DNA from: Plumapathes pennacea
Taxonomy: Eukaryota > Cnidaria > Anthozoa > Antipatharia > Myriopathidae
Assembly: GCA_964036295.1 (NCBI GenBank)
Contig: OZ038469.1
Location: forward strand, 18,160,943 to 18,224,942
Length of the DNA: 64,000 nt
Direction of reading: 5' to 3'
Shown piece by piece: positions 47,001 through 62,500 of this stretch (position 1 is its first letter; the number at the start of each line of letters is the position of its first letter). Under the pieces are notes generated by a model. The model searched no databases and had not been told where the DNA came from. It saw nothing but the letters and a program-made list of their open reading frames with translations. The position numbers and the translations under genes are program-made.

Positions 47001-50000
47001 AATACATTTGCGTGATCTATCGTCATCCGTTGGTGAGATATAGCAATAAAACTATCTTACAAACTTTGAAAAGCGCGACGTTTTAATTAGACGATGATTT
47101 GCTGTAATTTCTCACGACGCGTGGCCTAAAAGTTTACAAAAACTATGCAAAACGCGTCGGAATAGTCCCAGCAACATTTCCTGAAAGTTTCATGCGATTC
47201 GGAGAAGGTCGAAAAATCTTGGAATTTTGACAAAAACGTAAGGCTATAGCCCAGGGTTTTTGGCCGATTTTGGCCAAAAATTGAAAACTCTTGAAACTTT
47301 CAGGAAACCTTCCTGGCACTATAAGAAGACATTCTGCAATACATTTGCGTGATCTATCGTCATCCGTTGGTGAGATATAGCAATAAAACTATCTTACAAA
47401 CTTTGAAAAGCGAGACGTTTTAATTAGACAATGATTTGCTCTAATTTCTCACGACGCGTGGCCTAAAAGTTTACAAAAACTATGCAAAACGCGTCGGAAT
47501 AGTCCCAGCAACATTTCCTGAAAGTTTCATGCGATTCGGAGAAGGTCGAAAAATCTTGGAATTTTGACAAAAACGTAAGGCTATAGCCCAGGGTTTTTGG
47601 CCGATTTTGGCCAAAAATTGAAAACTCTTGAAACTTTCAGGAAACCTTCCTGGGACTATAAGAAGACATTCTGCAATACATTTGCGTGATCTATCGTCAT
47701 CCGTTGGTGAGATATAGCAATAAAACTATCTTACAAACTTTGAAAAGCGCGACGTTTTAATTAGACGATGATTTGCTCTAATTTCTCACGACGCGTGGCC
47801 TAAAAGTTTACAGAAACTATGCAAAACGCGTCGGAATAGTCCCAGCAACATTTCCTGAAAGTTTCATGCGATTCGGAGAAGGTCGAAAAATCTTGGAATT
47901 TTGACAAAAACGTAAGGCTATAGCCCAGGGTTTTTGGCCGATTTTGGCCAAAAATTGAAAACTCTTGAAACTTTCAGGAAACCTTCCTGGGACTATAAGA
48001 AGACATTCTGCAATACATTTGCGTGATCTATCGTCATCCGTTGGTGAGATATAGCAATAAAACTATCTTACAAACTTTGAAAAGCGCGACGTTTTAATTA
48101 GACGATGATTTGCTGTAATTTCTCACGACGCGTGGCCTAAAAGTTTACAAAAACTATGCAAAACGCGTCGGAATAGTCCCAGCAACATTTCCTGAAAGTT
48201 TCATGCGATTCGGAGAAGGTCGAAAAATCTTGGAATTTTGACAAAAACGTAAGGCTATAGCCCAGGGTTTTTGGCCGATTTTGGCCAAAAATTGAAAACT
48301 CTTGAAACTTTCAGGAAACCTTCCTGGGACTATAAGAAGACATTCTGCAATACATTTGCGTGATCTATCGTCATCCGTTGGTGAGATATAGCAATAAAAC
48401 TATCTTACAAACTTTGAAAAGCGCGACGTTTTAATTAGACGATGATTTGCTGTAATTTCTCACGACGCGTGGCCTAAAAGTTTACAAAAACTATGCAAAA
48501 CGCGTCGGAATAGTCCCAGCAACATTTCCTGAAAGTTTCATGCGATTCGGAGAAGGTCGAAAAATCTTGGAATTTTGACAAAAACGTAAGGCTATAGCCC
48601 AGGGTTTTTGGCCGATTTTGGCCAAAAATTGAAAACTCTTGAAACTTTCAGGAAACCTTCCTGGGACTATAAGAAGACATTCTGCAATACATTTGCGTGA
48701 TCTATCGTCATCCGTTGGTGAGATATAGCAATAAAACTATCTTACAAACTTTGAAAAGCGCGACGTTTTAATTAGACGATGATTTGCTGTAATTTCTCAC
48801 GACGCGTGGCCTAAAAGTTTACAAAAACTATGCAAAACGCGTCGGAATAGTCCCAGCAACATTTCCTGAAAGTTTCATGCGATTCGGAGAAGGTCGAAAA
48901 ATCTTGGAATTTTGACAAAAACGTAAGGCTATAGCCCAGGGTTTTTGGCCGATTTTGGCCAAAAATTGAAAACTCTTGAAACTTTCAGGAAACCTTCCTG
49001 GGACTATAAGAAGACATTCTGCAATACATTTGCGTGATCTATCGTCATCCGTTGGTGAGATATAGCAATAAAACTATCTTACAAACTTTGAAAAGCGCGA
49101 CGTTTTAATTAGACGATGATTTGCTGTAATTTCTCACGGCGCGTGGCCTAAAAGTTTACAAAAACTATGCAAAACGCGTCGGAATAGTCCCAGCAACATT
49201 TCCTGAAAGTTTCATGCGATTCGGAGAAGGTCGAAAAATCTTGGAATTTTGACAAAAACGTAAGGCTATAGCCCAGGGTTTTTGGCCGATTTTGGCCAAA
49301 AATTGAAAACTCTTGAAACTTTCAGGAAACCTTCCTGGGACTATAAGAAGACATTCTGCAATACATTTGCGTGATCTATCGTCATCCGTTGGTGAGATAT
49401 AGCAATAAAACTATCTTACAAACTTTCAAAAGCGCGACGTTTTAATTAGACGATGATTTGCTGTAATTTCTCACGACGCGTGGCCTAAAAGTTTACAAAA
49501 ACTATGCAAAACGCGTCGGAATAGTCCCAGCAACCTTTCCTGAAAGTTTCATGCGATTCGGAGAAGGTCGAAAAATCTTGGAATTTTGACAAAAACGTAA
49601 GGCTATAGCCCAGGGTTTTTGGCCGATTTTGGCCAAAAATTGAAAACTCTTGAAACTTTCAGGAAACCTTCCTGGGACTATAAGAAGACATTCTGCAATA
49701 CATTTGCGTGATCTATCGTCATCCGTTGGTGAGATATAGCAATAAAACTATCTTACAAACTTTGAAAAGCGCGACGTTTTAATTAGACGATGATTTGCTG
49801 TAATTTCTCACGACGCGTGGCCTAAAAGTTTACAAAAACTATGCAAAACGCGTCGGAATAGTCCCAGCAACATTTCCTGAAAGTTTTATGCGATTCGGAG
49901 AAGGTCGAAAAATCTTGGAATTTTGACAAAAACGTAAGGCTATAGCCCAGGGTTTTTGGCCGATTTTGGCCAAAAATTGAAAACTCTTGAAACTTTCAGG

Positions 50001-50110
50001 AAACCTTCCTGGGACTATAAGAAGACATTCTGCAATACATTTGCGTGATCTATCGTCATCCGTTGGTGAGATATAGCAATAAAACTATCTTACAAACTTT
50101 GAAAAGCGCG

Positions 50111-53100
50111 ACGTATTAATTAGACGATGATTTGCTCTAATTTCTCACGACGCGTGGCCTAAAAGTTTACAAAAACTATGCAAAACGCGTCGGAATAGTC
50201 CCAGCAACATTTCCTGAAAGTTTCATGCGATTCGGAGAAGGTCGAAAAATCTTGGAATTTTGACAAAAACGTAAGGCTATAGCCCAGGGTTTTTGGCCGA
50301 TTTTGGCCAAAAATTGAAAACTCTTGAAACTTTCAGGAAACCTTCCTGGGACTATAAGAAGACATTCTGCAATACATTTGCGTGATCTATCGTCATCCGT
50401 TGGTGAGATATAGCAATAAAACTATCTTACAAACTTTGAAAAGCGCGACGTTTTAATTAGACGATGATTTGCTGTAATTTCTCACGACGCGTGGCCTAAA
50501 AGTTTACAAAAACTATGCAAAACGCGTCGGAATAGTCCCAGCAACATTTCCTGAAAGTTTCATGCGATTCGGAGAAGGTCGAAAAATCTTGGAATTTTGA
50601 CAAAAACGTAAGGCTATAGCCCAGGGTTTTTGGCCGATTTTGGCCAAAAATTGAAAACTCTTGAAACTTTCAGGAAACCTTCCTGGGACTATAAGAAGAC
50701 ATTCTGCAATACATTTGCGTGATCTATCGTCATCCGTTGGTGAGATATAGCAATAAAACTATCTTACAAACTTTGAAAAGCGTGACGTTTTAATTAGACG
50801 ATGATTTGCTGTAATTTCTCACGACGCGTGGCCTAAAAGTTTACAAAAACTATGCAAAACGCGTCGGAATAGTCCCAGCAACATTTCCTGAAAGTTTCAT
50901 GCGATTCGGAGAAGGTCGAAAAATCTTGGAATTTTGACAAAAACGTAAGGCTATAGCCCAGGGTTTTTGGCCGATTTTGGCCAAAAATTGAAAACTCTTG
51001 AAACTTTCAGGAAACCTTCCTGGGACTATAAGAAGACATTCTGCAATACATTTGCGTGATCTATCGTCATCCGTTGGTGAGATATAGCAATAAAACTATC
51101 TTACAAACTTTGAAAAGCGCGACGTTTTAATTAGACGATGATTTGCTCTAATTTCTCACGACGCGTGGCCTAAAAGTTTACAAAAACTATGCAAAACGCG
51201 TCGGAATAGTCCCAGCAACATTTCCTGAAAGTTTCATGCGATTCGGAGAAGGTCGAAAAATCTTGGAATTTTGACAAAAACGTAAGGCTATAGCCCAGGG
51301 TTTTTGGCCGATTTTGGCCAAAAATTGAAAACTCTTGAAACTTTCAGGAAACCTTCCTGGGACTATAAGAAGACATTCTGCAATACATTTGCGTGATCTA
51401 TCGTCATCCGTTGGTGAGATATAGCAATAAAACTATCTTACAAACTTTGAAAAGCGCGACGTTTTAATTAGACGATGATTTGCTCTAATTTCTCACGACG
51501 CGTGGCCTAAAAGTTTACAAAAACTATGCAAAACGCGTCGGAATAGTCCCAGCAACATTTCCTGAAAGTTTCATGCGATTCGGAGAAGGTCGAAAAATCT
51601 TGGAATTTTGACAAAAACGTAAGGCTATAGCCCAGGGTTTTTGGCCGATTTTGGCCAAAAATTGAAAACTCTTGAAACTTTCAGGAAACCTTCCTGGGAC
51701 TATAAGAAGACATTCTGCAATACATTTGCGTGATCTATCGTCATCCGTTGGTGAGATATAGCAATAAAACTATCTTACAAACTTTGAAAAGCGCGACGTT
51801 TTAATTAGACGATGATTTGCTGTAATTTCTCACGACACGTGGCCTAAAAGTTTACAAAAACTATGCAAAACGCGTCGGAATAGTCCCAGCAACATTTCCT
51901 GAAAGTTTCATGCGATTCGGAGAAGGTCGAAAAATCTTGGAATTTTGACAAAAACGTAAGGCTATAGCCCAGGGTTTTTGGCCGATTTTGGCCAAAAATT
52001 GAAAACTCTTGAAACTTTCAGGAAACCTTCCTGGGACTATAAGAAGACATTCTGCAATACATTTGCGTGATCTATCGTCATCCGTTGGTGAGATATAGCA
52101 ATAAAACTATCTTACAAACTTTGAAAAGCGAGACGTTTTAATTAGACAATGATTTGCTCTAATTTCTCACGACGCGTGGCCTAAAAGTTTACAAAAACTA
52201 TGCAAAACGCGTCGGAATAGTCCCAGCAACCTTTCCTGAAAGTTTCATGCGATTCGGAGAAGGTCGAAAAATCTTGGAATTTTGACAAAAACGTAAGGCT
52301 ATAGCCCAGGGTTTTTGGCCGATTTTGGCCAAAAATTGAAAACTCTTGAAACTTTCAGGAAACCTTCCTGGGACTATAAGAAGACATTCTGCAATACATT
52401 TGCGTGATCTATCGTCATCCGTTGGTGAGATATAGCAATAAAACTATCTTACAAACTTTGAAAAGCGCGACGTTTTAATTAGACGATGATTTGCTGTAAT
52501 TTCTCACGACGCGTGGCCTAAAAGTTTACAAAAACTATGCAAAACGCGTCGGAATAGTCCCAGCAACATTTCCTGAAAGTTTCATGCGATTCGGAGAAGG
52601 TCGAAAAATCTTGGAATTTTGACAAAAACGTAAGGCTATAGCCCAGGGTTTTTGGCCGATTTTGGCCAAAAATTGAAAACTCTTGAAACTTTCAGGAAAC
52701 CTTCCTGGGACTATAAGAAGACATTCTGCAATACATTTGCGTGATCTATCGTCATCCGTTGGTGAGATATAGCAATAAAACTATCTTACAAACTTTGAAA
52801 AGCGCGACGTTTTAATTAGACGATGATTTGCTGTAATTTCTCACGGCGCGTGGCCTAAAAGTTTACAAAAACTATGCAAAACGCGTCGGAATAGTCCCAG
52901 CAACATTTCCTGAAAGTTTTATGCGATTCGGAGAAGGTCGAAAAATCTTGGAATTTTGACAAAAACGTAAGGCTATAGCCCAGGGTTTTTGGCCGATTTT
53001 GGCCAAAAATTGAAAACTCTTGAAACTTTCAGGAAACCTTCCTGGGACTATAAGAAGACATTCTGCAATACATTTGCGTGATCTATCGTCATCCGTTGGT

Positions 53101-56100
53101 GAGATATAGCAATAAAACTATCTTACAAACTTTGAAAAGCGCGACGTATTAATTAGACGATGATTTGCTCTAATTTCTCACGACGCGTGGCCTAAAAGTT
53201 TACAAAAACTATGCAAAACGCGTCGGAATAGTCCCAGCAACATTTCCTGAAAGTTTCATGCGATTCGGAGAAGGTCGAAAAATCTTGGAATTTTGACAAA
53301 AACGTAAGGCTATAGCCCAGGGTTTTTGGCCGATTTTGGCCAAAAATTGAAAACTCTTGAAACTTTCAGGAAACCTTCCTGGGACTATAAGAAGACATTC
53401 TGCAATACATTTGCGTGATCTATCGTCATCCGTTGGTGAGATATAGCAATAAAACTATCTTACAAACTTTCAAAAGCGCGACGTTTTAATTAGACGATGA
53501 TTTGCTGTAATTTCTCACGACGCGTGGCCTAAAAGTTTACAAAAACTATGCAAAACGCGTCGGAATAGTCCCAGCAACATTTCCTGAAAGTTTCATGCGA
53601 TTCGGAGAAGGTCGAAAAATCTTGGAATTTTGACAAAAACGTAAGGCTATAGCCCAGGGTTTTTGGCCGATTTTGGCCAAAAATTGAAAACTCTTGAAAC
53701 TTTCAGGAAACCTTCCTGGGACTATAAGAAGACATTCTGCAATACATTTGCGTGATCTATCGTCATCCGTTGGTGAGATATAGCAATAAAACTATCTTAC
53801 AAACTTTGAAAAGCGTGACGTTTTAATTAGACGATGATTTGCTGTAATTTCTCACGACGCGTGGCCTAAAAGTTTACAAAAACTATGCAAAACGCGTCGG
53901 AATAGTCCCAGCAACATTTCCTGAAAGTTTCATGCGATTCGGAGAAGGTCGAAAAATCTTGGAATTTTGACAAAAACGTAAGGCTATAGCCCAGGGTTTT
54001 TGGCCGATTTTGGCCAAAAATTGAAAACTCTTGAAACTTTCAGGAAACCTTCCTGGGACTATAAGAAGACATTCTGCAATACATTTGCGTGATCTATCGT
54101 CATCCGTTGGTGAGATATAGCAATAAAACTATCTTACAAACTTTGAAAAGCGCGACGTTTTAATTAGACGATGATTTGCTGTAATTTCTCACGACGCGTG
54201 GCCTAAAAGTTTACAAAAACTATGCAAAACGCGTCGGAATAGTCCCAGCAACATTTCCTGAAAGTTTCATGCGATTCGGAGAAGGTCGAAAAATCTTGGA
54301 ATTTTGACAAAAACGTAAGGCTATAGCCCAGGGTTTTTGGCCGATTTTGGCCAAAAATTGAAAACTCTTGAAACTTTCAGGAAACCTTCCTGGGACTATA
54401 AGAAGACATTCTGCAATACATTTGCGTGATCTATTGTCATCCGTTGGTGAGATATAGCAATAAAACTATCTTACAAACTTTGAAAAGCGCGACGTTTTAA
54501 TTAGACGATGATTTGCTCTAATTTCTCACGACGCGTGGCCTAAAAGTTTACAAAAACTATGCAAAACGCGTCGGAATAGTCCCAGCAACATTTCCTGAAA
54601 GTTTCATGCGATTCGGAGAAGGTCGAAAAATCTTGGAATTTTGACAAAAACGTAAGGCTATAGCCCAGGGTTTTTGGCCGATTTTGGCCAAAAATTGAAA
54701 ACTCTTGAAACTTTCAGGAAACCTTCCTGGGACTATAAGAAGACATTCTGCAATACATTTGCGTGATCTATCGTCATCCGTTGGTGAGATATAGCAATAA
54801 AACTATCTTACAAACTTTGAAAAGCGCGACGTTTTAATTAGACGATGATTTGCTGTAATTTCTCACGACACGTGGCCTAAAAGTTTACAAAAACTATGCA
54901 AAACGCGTCGGAATAGTCCCAGCAACATTTCCTGAAAGTTTCATGCGATTCGGAGAAGGTCGAAAAATCTTGGAATTTTGACAAAAACGTAAGGCTATAG
55001 CCCAGGGTTTTTGGCCGATTTTGGCCAAAAATTGAAAACTCTTGAAACTTTCAGGAAACCTTCCTGGGACTATAAGAAGACATTCTGCAATACATTTGCG
55101 TGATCTATCGTCATCCGTTGGTGAGATATAGCAATAAAACTATCTTACAAACTTTGAAAAGCGAGACGTTTTAATTAGACAATGATTTGCTCTAATTTCT
55201 CACGACGCGTGGCCTAAAAGTTTACAAAAACTATGCAAAACGCGTCGGAATAGTCCCAGCAACCTTTCCTGAAAGTTTCATGCGATTCGGAGAAGGTCGA
55301 AAAATCTTGGAATTTTGACAAAAACGTAAGGCTATAGCCCAGGGTTTTTGGCCGATTTTGGCCAAAAATTGAAAACTCTTGAAACTTTCAGGAAACCTTC
55401 CTGGGACTATAAGAAGACATTCTGCAATACATTTGCGTGATCTATCGTCATCCGTTGGTGAGATATAGCAATAAAACTATCTTACAAACTTTGAAAAGCG
55501 CGACGTTTTAATTAGACGATGATTTGCTGTAATTTCTCACGACGCGTGGCCTAAAAGTTTACAAAAACTATGCAAAACGCGTCGGAATAGTCCCAGCAAC
55601 ATTTCCTGAAAGTTTCATGCGATTCGGAGAAGGTCGAAAAATCTTGGAATTTTGACAAAAACGTAAGGCTATAGCCCAGGGTTTTTGGCCGATTTTGGCC
55701 AAAAATTGAAAACTCTTGAAACTTTCAGGAAACCTTCCTGGGACTATAAGAAGACATTCTGCAATACATTTGCGTGATCTATCGTCATCCGTTGGTGAGA
55801 TATAGCAATAAAACTATCTTACAAACTTTGAAAAGCGCGACGTATTAATTAGACGATGATTTGCTCTAATTTCTCACGACGCGTGGCCTAAAAGTTTACA
55901 AAAACTATGCAAAACGCGTCGGAATAGTCCCAGCAACATTTCCTGAAAGTTTCATGCGATTCGGAGAAGGTCGAAAAATCTTGGAATTTTGACAAAAACG
56001 TAAGGCTATAGCCCAGGGTTTTTGGCCGATTTTGGCCAAAAATTGAAAACTCTTGAAACTTTCAGGAAACCTTCCTGGGACTATAAGAAGACATTCTGCA

Positions 56101-56510
56101 ATACATTTGCGTGATCTATCGTCATCCGTTGGTGAGATATAGCAATAAAACTATCTTACAAACTTTCAAAAGCGCGACGTTTTAATTAGACGATGATTTG
56201 CTGTAATTTCTCACGACGCGTGGCCTAAAAGTTTACAAAAACTATGCAAAACGCGTCGGAATAGTCCCAGCAACATTTCCTGAAAGTTTCATGCGATTCG
56301 GAGAAGGTCGAAAAATCTTGGAATTTTGACAAAAACGTAAGGCTATAGCCCAGGGTTTTTGGCCGATTTTGGCCAAAAATTGAAAACTCTTGAAACTTTC
56401 AGGAAACCTTCCTGGGACTATAAGAAGACATTCTGCAATACATTTGCGTGATCTATCGTCATCCGTTGGTGAGATATAGCAATAAAACTATCTTACAAAC
56501 TTTGAAAAGC
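50111..56510 (+). repeat. Multi-unit repeats of 8-9 units in the main block
   Basis: Rare variants recur 3033 bases (9 units) apart: ACGTATT 50111/53144, CGTGACG 50781/53814, CGACACG 51833/54866, GACAATG 52145/55178 and CAACCTTTCC 52227/55260. The next spacing is 2696 bases (8 units) for ACGTATT (55840) and CGTGACG (56510). An older relation at 16 units links 46441, 46753 and 46835 to 51833, 52145 and 52227. Confidence 0.85.
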
Positions 56511-59500
56511 GTGACGTTTTAATTAGACGATGATTTGCTGTAATTTCTCACGACGCGTGGCCTAAAAGTTTACAAAAACTATGCAAAACGCGTCGGAATA
56601 GTCCCAGCAACATTTCCTGAAAGTTTCATGCGATTCGGAGAAGGTCGAAAAATCTTGGAATTTTGACAAAAACGTAAGGCTATAGCCCAGGGTTTTTGGC
56701 CGATTTTGGCCAAAAATTGAAAACTCTTGAAACTTTCAGGAAACCTTCCTGGGACTATAAGAAGACATTCTGCAATACATTTGCGTGATCTATCGTCATC
56801 CGTTGGTGAGATATAGCAATAAAACTATCTTACAAACTTTGAAAAGCGCGACGTTTTAATTAGACGATGATTTGCTGTAATTTCTCACGACGCGTGGCCT
56901 AAAAGTTTACAAAAACTATGCAAAACGCGTCGGAATAGTCCCAGCAACATTTCCTGAAAGTTTCATGCGATTCGGAGAAGGTCGAAAAATCTTGGAATTT
57001 TGACAAAAACGTAAGGCTATAGCCCAGGGTTTTTGGCCGATTTTGGCCAAAAATTGAAAACTCTTGAAACTTTCAGGAAACCTTCCTGGGACTAAAAGAA
57101 GACATTCTGCAATACATTTGCGTGATCTATCGTCATCCGTTGGTGAGATATAGATATAAAACTATCTTACAAACTTTGAAAAGCGCGACGTTTTAATTAG
57201 ACGATGATTTGCTGTAATTTCTCACGACGCGTGGCCTAAAAGTTTACAAAAACTATGCAAAACGCGTCGGAATAGTCCCAGCAACATTTCCTGAAAGTTT
57301 CATGCGATTCGGAGAAGGTCGAAAAATCTTGGAATTTTGACAAAAACGTAAGGCTATAGCCCAGGGTTTTTGGCCGATTTTGGCCAAAAATTGAAAACTC
57401 TTGAAACTTTCAGGAAACCTTCCTGGGACTAAAAGAAGACATTCTGCAATACATTTGCGTGATCTATCGTCATCCGTTGGTGAGATATAGCAATAAAACT
57501 ATCTTACAAACTTTCAAAAGCGCGACGTTTTAATTAGACGATGATTTGCTGTAATTTCTCACGACGCGTGGCCTAAAAGTTTACAAAAACTATGCAAAAC
57601 GCGTCGGAATAGTCCCAGCAACATTTCCTGAAAGTTTCATGCGATTCGGAGAAGGTCGAAAAATCTTGGAATTTTGACAAAAACGTAAGGCTATAGCCCA
57701 GGGTTTTTGGCCGATTTTGGCCAAAAATTGAAAACTCTTGAAACTTTCAGGAAACCTTCCTGGGACTATAAGAAGACATTCTGCAATACATTTGCGTGAT
57801 CTATCGTCATCCGTTGGTGAGATATAGCAATAAAACTATCTTACAAACTTTCAAAAGCGCGACGTTTTAATTAGACGATGATTTGCTGTAATTTCTCACG
57901 ACGCGTGGCCTAAAAGTTTACAAAAACTATGCAAAACGCGTCGGAATAGTCCCAGCAACATTTCCTGAAAGTTTCAAGCGATTCGGAGAAGGTCGAAAAA
58001 TCTTGGAATTTTGACAAAAACGTAAGGCTATAGCCCAGGGTTTTTGGCCGATTTTGGCCAAAAATTGAAAACTCTTGAAACTTTCAGGAAACCTTCCTGG
58101 GACTATAAGAAGACATTCTGCAATACATTTGCGTGATCTATCGTCATCCGTTGGTGAGATATAGCAATAAAACTATCTTACAAACTTTGAAAAGCGAGAC
58201 GTTTTAATTAGACCATGATTTGCTGTAATTTCTCACGACGCGTGGCCTAAAAGTTTACAAAAACTATGCAAAACGCGTCGGAATAGTCCCAGCAACATTT
58301 CCTGAAAGTTTCATGCGATTCGGAGAAGGTCGAAAAATCTTGGAATTTTGACAAAAACGTAAGGCTATAGCCCAGGGTTTTTGGCCGATTTTGGCCAAAA
58401 ATTGAAAACTCTTGAAACTTTCAGGAAACCTTCCTGGGACTATAAGAAGACATTCTGCAATACATTTGCGTGATCTATCGTCATCCGTTGGTGAGATATA
58501 GCAATAAAACTATCTTACAAACTTTGAAAAGCGCGACGTTTTAATTAGACGATGATTTGCTGTAATTTCTCACGACGCGTGGCCTAAAAGTTTACAAAAA
58601 CTATGCAAAACGCGTCGGAATAGTCCCAGCAACATTTCCTGAAAGTTTCATGCGATTCGGAGAAGGTCGAAAAATCTTGGAATTTTGACAAAAACGTAAG
58701 GCTATAGCCCAGGGTTTTTGGCCGATTTTGGCCAAAAATTGAAAACTCTTGAAACTTTCAGGAAACCTTCCTGGGACTATAAGAAGACATTCTGCAATAC
58801 ATTTGCGTGATCTATCGTCATCCGTTGGTGAGATATAGCAATAAAACTATCTTACAAACTTTCAAAAGCGCGACGTTTTAATTAGACGATGATTTGCTGT
58901 AATTTCTCACGACGCGTGGCCTAAAAGTTTACAAAAACTATGCAAAACGCGTCGGAATAGTCCCAGCAACATTTCCTGAAAGTTTCATGCGATTCGGAGA
59001 AGGTCGAAAAATCTTGGAATTTTGACAAAAACGTAAGGCTATAGCCCAGGGTTTTTGGCCGATTTTGGCCAAAAATTGAAAACTCTTGAAACTTTCAGGA
59101 AACCTTCCTGGGACTAAAAGAAGACATTCTGCAATACATTTGCGTGATCTATCGTCATCCGTTGGTGAGATATAGATATAAAACTATCTTACAAACTTTG
59201 AAAAGCGCGACGTTTTAATTAGACGATGATTTGCTGTAATTTCTCACGACGCGTGGCCTAAAAGTTTACAAAAACTATGCAAAACGCGTCGGAATAGTCC
59301 CAGCAACATTTCCTGAAAGTTTCATGCGATTCGGAGAAGGTCGAAAAATCTTGGAATTTTGACAAAAACGTAAGGCTATAGCCCAGGGTTTTTGGCCGAT
59401 TTTGGCCAAAAATTGAAAACTCTTGAAACTTTCAGGAAACCTTCCTGGGACTAAAAGAAGACATTCTGCAATACATTTGCGTGATCTATCGTCATCCGTT

Positions 59501-62500
59501 GGTGAGATATAGCAATAAAACTATCTTACAAACTTTCAAAAGCGCGACGTTTTAATTAGACGATGATTTGCTGTAATTTCTCACGACGCGTGGCCTAAAA
59601 GTTTACAAAAACTATGCAAAACGCGTCGGAATAGTCCCAGCAACATTTCCTGAAAGTTTCATGCGATTCGGAGAAGGTCGAAAAATCTTGGAATTTTGAC
59701 AAAAACGTAAGGCTATAGCCCAGGGTTTTTGGCCGATTTTGGCCAAAAATTGAAAACTCTTGAAACTTTCAGGAAACCTTCCTGGGACTATAAGAAGACA
59801 TTCTGCAATACATTTGCGTGATCTATCGTCATCCGTTGGTGAGATATAGCAATAAAACTATCTTACAAACTTTGAAAAGCGTGACGTTTTAATTAGACGA
59901 TGATTTGCTGTAATTTCTCACGACGCGTGGCCTAAAAGTTTACAAAAACTATGCAAAACGCGTCGGAATAGTCCCAGCAACATTTCCTGAAAGTTTCATG
60001 CGATTCGGAGAAGGTCGAAAAATCTTGGAATTTTGACAAAAACGTAAGGCTATAGCCCAGGGTTTTTGGCCGATTTTGGCCAAAAATTGAAAACTCTTGA
60101 AACTTTCAGGAAACCTTCCTGGGACTATAAGAAGACATTCTGCAATACATTTGCGTGATCTATCGTCATCCGTTGGTGAGATATAGCAATAAAACTATCT
60201 TACAAACTTTGAAAAGCGCGACGTTTTAATTAGACGATGATTTGCTGTAATTTCTCACGACGCGTGGCCTAAAAGTTTACAAAAACTATGCAAAACGCGT
60301 CGGAATAGTCCCAGCAACATTTCCTGAAAGTTTCATGCGATTCGGAGAAGGTCGAAAAATCTTGGAATTTTGACAAAAACGTAAGGCTATAGCCCAGGGT
60401 TTTTGGCCGATTTTGGCCAAAAATTGAAAACTCTTGAAACTTTCAGGAAACCTTCCTGGGACTAAAAGAAGACATTCTGCAATACATTTGCGTGATCTAT
60501 CGTCATCCGTTGGTGAGATATAGATATAAAACTATCTTACAAACTTTGAAAAGCGCGACGTTTTAATTAGACGATGATTTGCTGTAATTTCTCACGACGC
60601 GTGGCCTAAAAGTTTACAAAAACTATGCAAAACGCGTCGGAATAGTCCCAGCAACATTTCCTGAAAGTTTCATGCGATTCGGAGAAGGTCGAAAAATCTT
60701 GGAATTTTGACAAAAACGTAAGGCTATAGCCCAGGGTTTTTGGCCGATTTTGGCCAAAAATTGAAAACTCTTGAAACTTTCAGGAAACCTTCCTGGGACT
60801 AAAAGAAGACATTCTGCAATACATTTGCGTGATCTATCGTCATCCGTTGGTGAGATATAGCAATAAAACTATCTTACAAACTTTCAAAAGCGCGACGTTT
60901 TAATTAGACGATGATTTGCTGTAATTTCTCACGACGCGTGGCCTAAAAGTTTACAAAAACTATGCAAAACGCGTCGGAATAGTCCCAGCAACATTTCCTG
61001 AAAGTTTCATGCGATTCGGAGAAGGTCGAAAAATCTTGGAATTTTGACAAAAACGTAAGGCTATAGCCCAGGGTTTTTGGCCGATTTTGGCCAAAAATTG
61101 AAAACTCTTGAAACTTTCAGGAAACCTTCCTGGGACTATAAGAAGACATTCTGCAATACATTTGCGTGATCTATCGTCATCCGTTGGTGAGATATAGCAA
61201 TAAAACTATCTTACAAACTTTGAAAAGCGCGACGTTTTAATTAGACGATGATTTGCTGTAATTTCTCACGACGCGTGGCCTAAAAGTTTACAAAAACTAT
61301 GCAAAACGCGTCGGAATAGTCCCAGCAACATTTCCTGAAAGTTTCATGCGATTCGGAGAAGGTCGAAAAATCTTGGAATTTTGACAAAAACGTAAGGCTA
61401 TAGCCCAGGGTTTTTGGCCGATTTTGGCCAAAAATTGAAAACTCTTGAAACTTTCAGGAAACCTTCCTGGGACTATAAGAAGACATTCTGCAATACATTT
61501 GCGTGATCTATCGTCATCCGTTGGTGAGATATAGCAATAAAACTATCTTACAAACTTTGAAAAGCGCGACGTTTTAATTAGACGATGATTTGCTGTAATT
61601 TCTCACGACGCGTGGCCTAAAAGTTTACAAAAACTATGCAAAACGCGTCGGAATAGTCCCAGCAACATTTCCTGAAAGTTTCATGCGATTCGGAGAAGGT
61701 CGAAAAATCTTGGAATTTTGACAAAAACGTAAGGCTATAGCCCAGGGTTTTTGGCCGATTTTGGCCAAAAATTGAAAACTCTTGAAACTTTCAGGAAACC
61801 TTCCTGGGACTATAAGAAGACATTCTGCAATACATTTGCGTGATCTATCGTCATCCGTTGGTGAGATATAGCAATAAAACTATCTTACAAACTTTGAAAA
61901 GCGCGACGTTTTAATTAGACGATGATTTGCTGTAATTTCTCACGACGCGTGGCCTAAAAGTTTACAAAAACTATGCAAAACGCGTCGGAATAGTCCCAGC
62001 AACATTTCCTGAAAGTTTCATGCGATTCGGAGAAGGTCGAAAAATCTTGGAATTTTGACAAAAACGTAAGGCTATAGCCCAGGGTTTTTGGCCGATTTTG
62101 GCCAAAAATTGAAAACTCTTGAAACTTTCAGGAAACCTTCCTGGGACTATAAGAAGACATTCTGCAATACATTTGCGTGATCTATCGTCATCCGTTGGTG
62201 AGATATAGCAATAAAACTATCTTACAAACTTTGAAAAGCGCGACGTTTTAATTAGACGATGATTTGCTGTAATTTCTCACGACGCGTGGCCTAAAAGTTT
62301 ACAAAAACTATGCAAAACGCGTCGGAATAGTCCCAGCAACATTTCCTGAAAGTTTCATGCGATTCGGAGAAGGTCGAAAAATCTTGGAATTTTGACAAAA
62401 ACGTAAGGCTATAGCCCAGGGTTTTTGGCCGATTTTGGCCAAAAATTGAAAACTCTTGAAACTTTCAGGAAACCTTCCTGGGACTAAAAGAAGACATTCT

